A model generated the notes under the pieces. It ran no database searches. It was not told the DNA's origin and saw nothing but the letters and a program-made list of their open reading frames with translations. Source: Diphasiastrum complanatum (taxonomy: Eukaryota > Streptophyta > Lycopodiopsida > Lycopodiales > Lycopodiaceae). Taken from it: 64,000 nt of DNA. Below, piece by piece: positions 62,286 to 62,875 of this stretch. The translations under genes and the position numbers were made by a program. Positions within the stretch are counted from its first letter, which is position 1. Each line of letters starts with the position of its first letter. The stretch is from contig CM055098.1 of the NCBI GenBank assembly GCA_029204225.1, positions 16,419,775 through 16,483,774 of the forward strand, given 5' to 3'.

Positions 62286-62288
<3 letters not shown>
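4923..62288 (+). CDS. GMI1: GMI1-like / SMCHD1-type protein, middle part, 20 exons
   Basis: Exons: 4923-5046, 5385-5461, 5555-5683, 10663-10744, 12339-12373, 12537-12621, 23955-24137, 26189-26350, 26828-26849, 27269-27383, 33464-33592, 33750-34094, 34283-34428, 46698-46905, 48007-48112, 52761-52858, 53796-53894, 60492-60558, 61786-61874, 62040-62288. They sum to 850 codons with no stop, and every junction keeps phase. Recognisable stretches are [30 protein letters not shown] with [11 protein letters not shown], and [12 protein letters not shown], which match my recollection of the plant GMI1/SMCHD1-like family (GHKL ATPase, Ig-like middle repeats, SMC hinge). GMI1 acts in chromatin and DNA-damage response in Arabidopsis. 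The ATPase start and the hinge end are outside the window. Being the only multi-exon gene here, it hosts nearly all the transposons in its introns. Family assignment is by motif memory; exon structure is seen directly. Confidence 0.75.
5385..5461 (+). CDS. GMI1: Host exon 2
   Basis: Acceptor GGCAG, donor GTCAGG. Phase 1 in, 0 out. It encodes [20 protein letters not shown] followed by FPVKQ. The [12 protein letters not shown] segment precedes the [11 protein letters not shown] exon, as expected for this family. Confidence 0.78.
5555..5683 (+). CDS. GMI1: Host exon 3, hallmark [12 protein letters not shown]
   Basis: Acceptor AATACAG, donor GTATGC, phase 0 at both ends (43 codons). It carries [18 protein letters not shown] and [18 protein letters not shown]. 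The latter is the most diagnostic block of the plant GMI1/SMCHD1-like family in this window. Confidence 0.88.
5684..6545. other. Start of intron 3, nothing recognised
   Basis: AT-rich intronic sequence with no open coding stretch or repeat that I can assign. The next recognisable feature is the antisense LINE fragment at 6550. Confidence 0.5.
6550..6745 (-). mobile_element. LINE RT fragment, motifs B and C
   Basis: Antisense translation reads [20 protein letters not shown] followed by LEQLI, the classic LINE RT motif B. It then reads YANDV in place of YVDDV, followed by a frameshift and [13 protein letters not shown]. It is the same family as 1-845, but the first catalytic Asp is replaced by Asn, so the copy is dead. 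Only about 200 bases are recognisable. Confidence 0.75.
6746..7329. other. Intron 3 segment, unassigned
   Basis: No gene seen. A GGGCTCTGACATAATCC stretch at about 6793 loosely resembles a degraded primer-binding site, and the following 200 bases could be an old LTR, but no partner copy was found. Confidence 0.35.
7742..8184 (-). repeat. Solo gypsy LTR inside RNase H
   Basis: It matches the LTRs at 15911-16281 and 21688-22059 in blocks such as GGGAAAATAGTGCGCCCTCC and GCCTGCTTATGCAT, and it starts with AGTTAC and ends with CCATAACT as they do. The flanks CCAAT (7737-7741) and CCAGT (8185-8189) look like a 5-bp target duplication with one change. No internal region remains, so it is a solo LTR formed after insertion. 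It is antisense relative to its host element. Confidence 0.8.
8842..9358. mobile_element. MITE-like insertion rich in GTTCCTAGGAAC words
   Basis: It interrupts the gypsy integrase exactly between KGHV and VEAYIQG, so the insertion boundaries are set by the coding context to within a few bases. Both ends carry imperfect inverted CATAGTTCCTAGGAAT-like sequence, and the interior holds a dyad GTTTCATGAAC...GTTCATGAAAC (about 8910-8953). No coding capacity. It is probably a non-autonomous DNA transposon; the class is not certain. Confidence 0.6.
9511..10662. other. End of intron 3, mostly unassigned
   Basis: No gene assigned. A short sense stretch at 9700-9780 reads [20 protein letters not shown], which resembles the zinc knuckle near the end of plant MULE-type transposases (C-x2-C-x5-H-x3-C here), but nothing upstream supports a transposase. 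Confidence 0.35.
10663..10744 (+). CDS. GMI1: Host exon 4
   Basis: Acceptor TTTTGCAG, donor GTGAGA, phase 0 in, 1 out. It encodes [20 protein letters not shown] then KRAKAFI. The position right after LLPDARW and before DADAGF agrees with the family order (PDARW, then xLPFM, then a basic segment, then DAGF). Confidence 0.8.
10745..12338. other. Intron 4
   Basis: No gene. Bases 10838-10965 resemble one end of the GTTCCG-rich element at 28171-28988 (CCCGTTCCGGAATGTG, GTTCCGAC, GGGTCAGAA), suggesting a truncated copy. The rest is unassigned AT-rich sequence. Confidence 0.5.
12339..12373 (+). CDS. GMI1: Host exon 5 (35 nt)
   Basis: Acceptor TTTGCAG, donor GTACGT. Phase 1 in, 0 out. With the G from exon 4 it reads [12 protein letters not shown], a conserved family block. 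It is one of two very short exons. Confidence 0.82.
12537..12621 (+). CDS. GMI1: Host exon 6
   Basis: Acceptor ATTTCAG, donor GTAAGT. Phase 0 in, 1 out. It encodes [19 protein letters not shown], then [20 protein letters not shown] continues the DAGF block of the preceding exon. Confidence 0.82.
12660..13894 (-). pseudogene. copia RT/RNase H with internal deletion
   Basis: It reads [47 protein letters not shown] and [14 protein letters not shown], all standard copia RT blocks. At about 13053 the frame jumps directly to [20 protein letters not shown], which lies far downstream in intact elements, so the YxDD catalytic region is gone. After a further frameshift, [18 protein letters not shown] is RNase H-proximal. 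The RNase H core is then missing up to [14 protein letters not shown] near 12750. Known copia RT needs the YVDD pair, so this copy cannot transpose on its own. Confidence 0.85.
13891..15265 (-). pseudogene. copia protease and integrase
   Basis: Protease: [14 protein letters not shown] near 15100 keeps the DSG active-site triplet. Gag-pre-integrase: [17 protein letters not shown] near 14690. Integrase: [19 protein letters not shown] (first Asp), [12 protein letters not shown] (second Asp) and [13 protein letters not shown] (Glu), so the DDE triad is visible, then [12 protein letters not shown]. In-frame stops near 14626 and 15055 break the chain, and the integrase end at 13891 is out of frame with RT. 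Confidence 0.85.
15266..15910 (-). pseudogene. copia gag, 3' part
   Basis: It reads [34 protein letters not shown] and [20 protein letters not shown], typical of copia gag (UBN2-type). A lysine-rich linker and the zinc knuckle CYYSHKPGH-stop-AREC follow near 15275, with a stop inside the knuckle. The gag is split by the nested gypsy at 15910; its first part lies at 22065-22190. Confidence 0.82.
15911..16281 (-). repeat. 3' LTR of nested gypsy
   Basis: Pairs with 21688-22059. Starts AGTTACAAGC and ends at CCAAAACT in + orientation. Confidence 0.88.
16447..17770 (-). pseudogene. gypsy integrase
   Basis: Antisense integrase in two frames. The N-terminal zinc-binding part [20 protein letters not shown] keeps both His, but the Cys pair is reduced to SPFCARNKY with the second Cys replaced. 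The core reads [20 protein letters not shown] (Asp) and [18 protein letters not shown] (Asp), then after a frameshift [17 protein letters not shown] (Glu). The C-terminal part has [18 protein letters not shown] and [10 protein letters not shown]. No chromodomain is recognisable before the LTR. It is the same subfamily as the scrambled copy at 38303-40650. Confidence 0.85.
17788..19036 (-). pseudogene. gypsy reverse transcriptase and RNase H
   Basis: RT blocks: [38 protein letters not shown] and, in the next frame, [10 protein letters not shown] (catalytic FDD, about 18463-18475), then [20 protein letters not shown]. RNase [21 protein letters not shown] (first catalytic Asp) and [20 protein letters not shown]. 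Frameshifts near 18530, 18410 and 18080 break the reading frame, but catalytic residues persist, which fits fairly recent decay. Confidence 0.87.
19138..19555 (-). pseudogene. gypsy protease
   Basis: [20 protein letters not shown] holds the aspartic protease DTGS motif. After a frameshift the frame resumes with [20 protein letters not shown], the ILG...W block that closes the gypsy protease domain. Confidence 0.83.
19556..20899 (-). pseudogene. gypsy gag with zinc knuckle
   Basis: N-terminal part: Ser/Pro/Gly-rich, then [40 protein letters not shown] and [13 protein letters not shown] (20228-20899). After a frameshift come [20 protein letters not shown] and [10 protein letters not shown] (19990-20178). 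The last part has [14 protein letters not shown] (CX2CX4HX4C) near 19760. Together these are the retrotransposon gag and nucleocapsid regions. Confidence 0.83.
21198..21673 (-). repeat. 68/80-bp tandem array in gypsy leader
   Basis: The word GGGCGCTGGACAGCC, with variants, recurs at about 21198, 21266, 21346, 21426, 21505, 21573 and 21641, spaced 68, 80, 80, 79, 68 and 68 bases. It is followed each time by a CCACCAATCTGCAG-like stretch. The array lies between the primer-binding site and gag. Confidence 0.8.
21688..22059 (-). repeat. 5' LTR of nested gypsy
   Basis: Pairs with 15911-16281. The primer-binding site abuts its left edge and ATATC follows its right edge. Confidence 0.9.
22065..22190 (-). 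pseudogene. copia gag, 5' part
   Basis: Antisense reading gives [20 protein letters not shown] and then KRKVY with two stops. The KLDGTSNYN block is the usual start of copia gag. It continues across the nested gypsy at 15910, so the two pieces were once contiguous. Confidence 0.75.
22200..23241 (-). other. copia 5' leader, no gene seen
   Basis: About 1 kb between the primer-binding site and gag start. Open frames here (for example 22267-22653 antisense) show no recognisable domain. I treat it as untranslated leader. Confidence 0.5.
23256..23876 (-). repeat. copia 5' LTR (right edge approximate)
   Basis: It starts just right of the primer-binding site (GGCTCTGATACCAAG at 23242). The sense strand has a TATA-like GGTATAAATATAGC near 23620. 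No second copy exists in the window, so the far end was placed only by a TGTAAAC-like start near 23876. Confidence 0.5.
23955..24137 (+). CDS. GMI1: Host exon 7
   Basis: Acceptor TTTGCAG, donor GTAAAC, phase 1 in and 1 out. It encodes [20 protein letters not shown], then [17 protein letters not shown] and [20 protein letters not shown]. The LxxxYxxWLxxMHxxFDEE pattern is a family hallmark. Confidence 0.85.
24138..26188. other. Intron 7, nothing recognised
   Basis: About 2 kb of AT-rich sequence without coding blocks, LTRs or clear repeats. Confidence 0.5.
26189..26350 (+). CDS. GMI1: Host exon 8
   Basis: Acceptor TGTACAG, donor GTATGT, phase 1 in and 1 out. It encodes [40 protein letters not shown] and [12 protein letters not shown]. 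It sits just before the microexon that completes the RIICR block. Confidence 0.83.
26828..26849 (+). CDS. GMI1: Host exon 9, 22-nt microexon
   Basis: Acceptor ATATTGCAG, donor GTAAAG. The 22 bases take the single G from exon 8 and give their last two bases to the A of exon 10, reading [13 protein letters not shown] across both junctions. RIICRxLG is the expected family block here. Skipping it would change phase (22 is not a multiple of 3). It is too short for any ORF scan, and its support is phase plus motif. Confidence 0.82.
27269..27383 (+). CDS. GMI1: Host exon 10
   Basis: Acceptor TTTTGTAG, donor GTTGTT (weak). Phase 2 in, 0 out. It encodes [20 protein letters not shown] then [18 protein letters not shown]. 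An alternative acceptor at 27246 would also give an open frame from exon 8 without the microexon, but it loses the RIICR block. Confidence 0.77.
27384..28170. other. Intron 10, first part
   Basis: AT-rich sequence, nothing recognised. Confidence 0.5.
28171..28988. mobile_element. MITE-like element with GTTCCGGAAC termini
   Basis: The outer ends are inverted: CTTAGAAGTCCGTTCCG at the left and the complement of CTTAGTTGCCCGTTCCGG at the right. Inside the left end are three stacked dyads: GACCC-TTTT-GGGTC, ACTGTAC-ATTTC-GTACAGT, and an outer GTTCCGACCC...GGGTCGGAAC pair (about 28181-28254). The right end has CGTTCCGGAACGG palindromes. No coding capacity. It is most likely a non-autonomous terminal-inverted-repeat transposon; related words occur at 8842-9358 and 10838-10965. 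Confidence 0.6.
28989..30180. other. Intron 10, AT- and TTTGAATC-rich
   Basis: No gene. Degenerate repeats of TTTGAATC/GATTTGAA occur at 29520-29660 and 29935-30005, like the CGAA-rich stretches elsewhere. Confidence 0.45.
30190..30495 (+). mobile_element. LINE RT fragment (sense)
   Basis: It starts at the RT active site: [20 protein letters not shown], then [17 protein letters not shown] and the LGDLSLEIV block with stops. It aligns with the [13 protein letters not shown] and ARTKIMVFNTSRSF parts of the copy at 1-845. No 3' end or tail is recognisable; it stops where an antisense gag-like remnant begins. Confidence 0.72.
30500..32110 (-). pseudogene. Unidentified gag-like remnant with zinc knuckles
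   Basis: Antisense coding-like sequence with stops over about 1.6 kb. From the right: a predicted helix [20 protein letters not shown], basic and charged stretches, then 30898-31275 with a coiled-coil-like [20 protein letters not shown], and 30553-30807 with [14 protein letters not shown] (a CCHC knuckle whose second Cys is Tyr) followed by [13 protein letters not shown]. The layout fits a retroelement gag, but I could not place it in copia or the gypsy families seen here. No adjoining pol was found. Confidence 0.45.
32162..32740 (-). mobile_element. Two overlapping LINE C-terminal fragments (antisense)
   Basis: Right piece (32420-32740): [20 protein letters not shown] matches [20 protein letters not shown] of the 37239 copy, followed by [20 protein letters not shown]. 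The left piece (32162-32400) repeats the same segment as [20 protein letters not shown]. The two pieces therefore carry the same LINE segment twice in tandem, with different divergence. Confidence 0.7.
32741..33463. other. End of intron 10, nothing recognised
   Basis: AT-rich sequence leading to the exon 11 acceptor. No repeat or gene seen. Confidence 0.5.
33464..33592 (+). CDS. GMI1: Host exon 11
   Basis: Acceptor TTTGGCAG, donor GTAAGC, phase 0 at both ends (43 codons). It encodes [31 protein letters not shown] and [12 protein letters not shown]. It is lysine- and glutamate-rich and probably helical. Confidence 0.83.
33750..34094 (+). CDS. GMI1: Host exon 12 (largest in window)
   Basis: Acceptor TGTTGCAG, donor GTACAA, phase 0 at both ends (115 codons). 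It encodes [20 protein letters not shown], a central [16 protein letters not shown], then [20 protein letters not shown] and [11 protein letters not shown]. The alternating hydrophobic pattern and GTYIFTFTL ending fit an Ig-like beta sandwich of the SMCHD1-type middle region. Confidence 0.85.
34283..34428 (+). CDS. GMI1: Host exon 13
   Basis: Acceptor TTTTACAG, donor GTTTGC. Phase 0 in, 2 out. It encodes [34 protein letters not shown] and [15 protein letters not shown]. The final Arg is completed by the first base of exon 14, 12.3 kb away. Confidence 0.83.
34525..34660 (+). repeat. (CT)n - LINE 3' stub - (TTC)n
   Basis: CT runs at 34525-34543 and 34549-34560, then a 3'-terminal LINE stub (34560-34629) with hairpin GCACC-CACG-GGTGC and the end TTAATAAAGC, then a (TTC)n tail. 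The stub is nearly identical to 58319-58391. Confidence 0.8.
35290..35830 (+). pseudogene. LINE AP-type endonuclease fragments
   Basis: At 35304-35420, [11 protein letters not shown] followed by [17 protein letters not shown] is the N-terminal endonuclease strand with its Asn. At 35640-35800, [20 protein letters not shown] and [15 protein letters not shown] is the C-terminal part with the conserved Asp before Y. The middle of the domain is deleted. Confidence 0.65.
36430..36855 (+). pseudogene. LINE reverse transcriptase, N-terminal half
   Basis: It reads [40 protein letters not shown] and [16 protein letters not shown], then after a one-base shift [10 protein letters not shown], which is RT motif A with the first catalytic Asp (36725-36748). 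It continues to [20 protein letters not shown] and stops at the inversion. Motif B and the YVDD motif C are missing. Confidence 0.82.
36856..37212 (-). repeat. Inverted LINE segment
   Basis: On the minus strand it reads [29 protein letters not shown] and [10 protein letters not shown], the region that normally lies between the RT and the ITDLPAGTH block. In the copy at 1-531 this segment joins directly to SQDCRLLST, and here the sense strand resumes at exactly that point ([10 protein letters not shown], about 37239). Confidence 0.82.
37239..37790 (+). pseudogene. LINE C-terminal domain with zinc knuckle
   Basis: It reads [32 protein letters not shown], then C-x2-C-x9-H-x4-C in [19 protein letters not shown] and [17 protein letters not shown]. 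The zf-RVT-like knuckle closes many plant LINE ORF2 proteins. Sister copies are at 57771 and 63298. Confidence 0.83.
38180..38335. repeat. AATTCGAATTGG-rich repeat
   Basis: A pyrimidine-rich lead-in is followed by an A-rich stretch and then CCCGATTCTTTACGATTCGAATTGG and ACGAATCGCGATTCGTGG words. The same order (pyrimidine run, GCAAAAAG-type A-rich run, AATTCGAATTGGAAC) occurs at 46085-46320. Confidence 0.5.
38303..40650 (-). mobile_element. Scrambled Ty3/gypsy remnant
   Basis: Same subfamily as 15911-22059 but more degraded. Minus strand: integrase end ([26 protein letters not shown] at 38500-38680). Plus strand: integrase core (38685-38935). Minus strand again: RT ([16 protein letters not shown], where YFDD has become YSDN, and RT pieces to about 39720), protease [12 protein letters not shown] (DTGS has become DIGN) and zinc knuckle [14 protein letters not shown] near 40460. 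No LTRs found; RNase H is absent. Confidence 0.75.
38685..38935 (+). pseudogene. Inverted integrase core segment
   Basis: Sense reading gives CWPIPH with two stops, [35 protein letters not shown] and [20 protein letters not shown], matching the antisense integrase of 15911-22059. It is flanked on both sides by antisense parts of the same kind of element. Confidence 0.8.
40885..41242 (+). repeat. 5' LTR of sense gypsy
   Basis: 358 bases bounded by TG and CA, followed after one base by the primer-binding site. It has a CTCTATATCAG TATA-like site at about 41168. GC-rich in its first half, unlike the AT-rich introns. No second copy in the window. Confidence 0.8.
41257..42146 (+). other. Leader of sense gypsy
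   Basis: About 890 bases between primer-binding site and gag ORF. Short repeats of a TCAGAAATT/CTGAAATTTC kind occur. Part of the normal gag N-terminus may be lost here, since the gag frame begins already within the capsid-like region. Confidence 0.5.
42147..43301 (+). pseudogene. gypsy gag-protease
   Basis: 384 codons. The capsid-like part starts [20 protein letters not shown] and continues with [20 protein letters not shown] and [13 protein letters not shown] (Retrotrans_gag pattern). Then a Lys-rich linker, zinc knuckle [14 protein letters not shown] (about 42649-42690) and a protease whose active site reads [13 protein letters not shown] where intact elements have DSGATHNFI, so the catalytic Asp-Ser-Gly is destroyed. 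It ends with [16 protein letters not shown]. The open frame is long but the protease is almost certainly dead. Confidence 0.85.
43320..44305 (+). pseudogene. gypsy reverse transcriptase with deletion
   Basis: [40 protein letters not shown], a stop at 43708, then [20 protein letters not shown]. The frame then skips the block that normally carries FGLTNAPATF and resumes with [20 protein letters not shown] (catalytic FLDD near 43839-43850). It continues with [20 protein letters not shown] and [20 protein letters not shown]. The protein lacks motif B. Confidence 0.87.
44270..44640 (+). pseudogene. gypsy RNase H
   Basis: [16 protein letters not shown] (first catalytic Asp, about 44282) is one base out of frame with RT and followed by a stop. 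Then [20 protein letters not shown] (catalytic Glu), [40 protein letters not shown] and [11 protein letters not shown]. Apart from the shift the domain is well preserved. Confidence 0.87.
44640..46083 (+). pseudogene. gypsy integrase with acidic linker
   Basis: After RNase H comes an acidic stretch (about 44790-44870: [20 protein letters not shown]) before [17 protein letters not shown]. The zinc-binding part has [11 protein letters not shown] ... and CQKCQ with one stop between. The core is [20 protein letters not shown] (Asp), [20 protein letters not shown] (Asp) and [16 protein letters not shown] (Glu): the DDE triad is intact. A frameshift after about 45730 precedes the C-terminal [20 protein letters not shown] and [15 protein letters not shown]. 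No chromodomain follows; the element is cut off at about 46083. Confidence 0.87.
46085..46320. repeat. Pyrimidine run plus AATTCGAATTGGAAC repeat
   Basis: Begins at the truncation point of the gypsy. The order (pyrimidine-rich, A-rich, CGAA-rich) mirrors 38150-38335. Confidence 0.5.
46321..46697. other. End of intron 13
   Basis: AT-rich, nothing recognised before the acceptor TTGGGCAG. Confidence 0.5.
46698..46905 (+). CDS. GMI1: Host exon 14
   Basis: Acceptor TTGGGCAG, donor GTATGT. Phase 2 in, 0 out. Reads across the 12.3-kb intron as [24 protein letters not shown], then [20 protein letters not shown] and [31 protein letters not shown] is the typical start of an Ig-like repeat in this family. 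Confidence 0.85.
46906..48006. other. Intron 14, nothing recognised
   Basis: AT-rich. A short direct repeat (GTTAGTCAGTGGAGATTTCAC) occurs at about 47910 and 47946; no gene or transposon seen. Confidence 0.5.
48007..48112 (+). CDS. GMI1: Host exon 15
   Basis: Acceptor TTTTCCAG, donor GTCAAT. Phase 0 in, 1 out. It encodes [20 protein letters not shown] then [15 protein letters not shown]. YxATLxV closes one beta sandwich of the middle region. Confidence 0.82.
48113..49790. other. Intron 15, first part, with a diverged direct repeat
   Basis: No gene. Bases 48510-48580 and 48810-48885 share GTGGATAATTCCAT...GTGGACT...TGTATGCAC...AAGATGGTC with many differences, suggesting an old local duplication about 305 bases apart. 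The remainder is unassigned. Confidence 0.5.
49795..51835 (-). mobile_element. Degraded Ty3/gypsy remnant (antisense)
   Basis: Right to left: 5' LTR 51474-51835, primer-binding site 51459-51473 (complement of TTGGTATTAGAGCAC), then RT almost directly, so gag and protease are deleted. [42 protein letters not shown] and [20 protein letters not shown] (50808-51133). Scattered RNase H pieces lie at 50240-50800 and an integrase fragment around 49800-50250 ([38 protein letters not shown]). No 3' LTR found. Related to 15911-22059. Confidence 0.75.
51474..51835 (-). repeat. gypsy LTR, right end eroded
   Basis: It begins AGTTATGAATTG right after the primer-binding site and carries GAGGGAAAATAGTGCATTGTTCG, as in the LTRs at 7742, 15911 and 21688. 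Similarity fades after about 51835. Confidence 0.65.
51836..52760. other. End of intron 15
   Basis: AT-rich with a short (CTAT)n run at about 52126-52146. No gene seen. Confidence 0.5.
52761..52858 (+). CDS. GMI1: Host exon 16
   Basis: Acceptor TCTGGCAG, donor GTGACG. Phase 1 in, 0 out. It encodes [20 protein letters not shown] then [13 protein letters not shown] (first Val shared with exon 15). The PGxxHxVxI start and the LVLK-ALDVCGN continuation into exon 17 fit another Ig-like repeat. Confidence 0.83.
52859..53795. other. Intron 16, nothing recognised
   Basis: AT-rich, no repeat or coding blocks seen. Confidence 0.5.
53796..53894 (+). CDS. GMI1: Host exon 17
   Basis: Acceptor TTTGTAG, donor GTGTGT, phase 0 at both ends (33 codons). 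It encodes [20 protein letters not shown] then [13 protein letters not shown]. The D-x-x-GN-x-x-x-xG pattern is the typical strand-loop of these repeats. Confidence 0.83.
53981..54024 (+). repeat. (CT)n microsatellite
   Basis: Nearly pure CT with one extra C. A LINE copy starts immediately downstream. Confidence 0.9.
54025..55290 (+). mobile_element. LINE, internally deleted, CT-tailed
   Basis: It starts right after a (CT)n tract and ends in one. It carries a Pro/Ala-rich N-terminal region (54225-54420, [17 protein letters not shown]), then the endonuclease to RT linker ([31 protein letters not shown] at 54480-54710) that also occurs at 36110-36330, then jumps to the 3' region. The 3' end has ATGCC-TTTT-GGCGT hairpin bases at 55228-55241, then ACATTAATAAAGC and (CT)n at 55270-55286. 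RT and most of the endonuclease are absent. Confidence 0.75.
55795..56430 (-). pseudogene. gypsy integrase C-terminal part
   Basis: Antisense reading gives [40 protein letters not shown], one stop, then [40 protein letters not shown] and [20 protein letters not shown]. The tail [20 protein letters not shown] followed by [14 protein letters not shown] resembles a chromodomain-type C-terminus (LV-x-W-x10-S-W-E), which the 15911 and 40885 elements do not show. Confidence 0.78.
56482..57107. repeat. Long inverted repeat (foldback), arms about 280 nt
   Basis: Left arm 56482-56761 and right arm 56831-57107 are inverted copies with few differences, separated by a 69-base loop. For example CTATACAATTCTCATCAATATG at the left pairs with the complement of CATATTAATGAGAATTGTATA at the right, and ACAAAATCTCAACTAGAGATAATC with its complement. 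No coding potential. Confidence 0.88.
57341..57770 (-). repeat. 5' LTR of gypsy remnant
   Basis: About 430 bases, TG at the left and CA at 57770. It matches 55443-55766 and, less closely, 2622-3086. Confidence 0.75.
58121..58240 (+). repeat. 51-bp tandem repeat, 2.3 copies
   Basis: Units start at 58121, 58172 and 58223 with CCCAGGTTGTGGGC. The first two are almost identical over 51 bases and the third is partial. Located in the LINE 3' region. Confidence 0.9.
58392..58476 (+). repeat. (CT)n microsatellite, LINE tail
   Basis: 85 bases of CT directly after TTAATAAAGCG. Confidence 0.95.
58477..59103. other. Intron 17 segment, unassigned
   Basis: Nothing recognised after the CT tail until the tandem duplication. 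Confidence 0.45.
59104..59690 (+). repeat. Tandem duplication, 275-bp units, 312-bp period
   Basis: Copy 1 is 59104-59378 and copy 2 is 59416-59690, starting CTTCAAGAAATAT and ending TTTTAAATCAAT, with about a dozen differences by eye. Each copy contains TTTCTAG-ATGGGCAG-GTGAGTA, which looks like an 8-base exon between good splice signals. Confidence 0.9.
59715..59850. repeat. Degenerate CGAATCGGCCGATTCGAA array
   Basis: At least six overlapping occurrences of GATTCGAA, CGAATCGG and AACCGGTCGAATCGG words. Similar to 3190-3300. Confidence 0.65.
59851..60491. other. End of intron 17
   Basis: AT-rich, nothing recognised. Confidence 0.5.
60492..60558 (+). CDS. GMI1: Host exon 18
   Basis: Acceptor TGTTCAG, donor GTGCCT. 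Phase 0 in, 1 out. It encodes [20 protein letters not shown] then ST. The DxxGxVxLGGLLKV-like pattern follows the GN-type repeat in family members. Confidence 0.8.
60559..61785. other. Intron 18, nothing recognised
   Basis: AT-rich, with a short CT run at about 61284-61299. No gene seen. Confidence 0.5.
61786..61874 (+). CDS. GMI1: Host exon 19
   Basis: Acceptor TTTTGCAG, donor GTGTGC. Phase 1 in, 0 out. It encodes [20 protein letters not shown] then KRTLRIISE (with Ala at the junction). Confidence 0.8.
62040..62288 (+). CDS. GMI1: Host exon 20, ends at a (CT)n tract
   Basis: Acceptor AAATTAG. Phase 0 at both ends (83 codons). It encodes [58 protein letters not shown] and [11 protein letters not shown]. 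The LxFxVxDxxGxVD start and the SxYHSELxxII end fit an Ig-like repeat of the family. The donor is GTCTCTCTCT, formed by the CT microsatellite that starts right there. Reading through would add Ser-Leu repeats. The following exon is outside the window. Confidence 0.82.

Positions 62289-62355
<67 letters not shown>
62289..62355 (+). repeat. (CT)n microsatellite at splice donor
   Basis: Starts at the last exon base plus one; GT then CT repeats for about 66 bases. Confidence 0.95.
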
Positions 62356-62359
<4 letters not shown>

Positions 62360-62875
62360 CATCTTCCAAATAGTTGTAGTATAGTGCATGTTACAATCTA
62401 GTTGGACTTTTGATATTTCATGCACGGTCTTATTAATTATTTAGTTAGTTAGATTGTTTTTTGAGGATGTTGATATATGCTCCCATGATATGCCACAAAC
62501 TTGAGATGTACTTTTCATCTTATGTCTACCTTGAAAACATTAGTAAAGCTTTTTCCCTTTCTCTCTCTACCTTTGTCTCTAGATTTGGAATTTTTGACAT
62601 CAATCCTTTTAATTATTGAGGCAAATCTCTCTCTCTCTGACAGTTAGCAGTATATATGCTCCCATATGTTTCATATATCATTGCATCCTTTTTAGTTTCA
62701 GTTTTCAGTTTAGTTTATAGCAGTTAGATTTGTATTTCTGTTAGAAACTTGGAGACGTTTCATACGCTCCTACAATTACGACATACTTGACATATACTTT
62801 GACTAGTCTTATATGTCTTTTGGCATGGAAAAGACATTAATAAAGCTTTCTTTCTTTCTTTCTTTCTCGTGCGCT
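62356..62875 (+). mobile_element. Two tandem LINE 3'-end stubs
   Basis: First stub 62356-62570 ends ACATTAGTAAAGC then a T/C-rich tail. The second, 62640-62848, ends with hairpin ATGTC-TTTT-GGCAT (62812-62825), GACATTAATAAAGC and (TTTC)n to about 62868. Both match the 3' region at 55120-55270 (GCTCCCA, ACTTGA-ATGTAC words). Confidence 0.75.
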
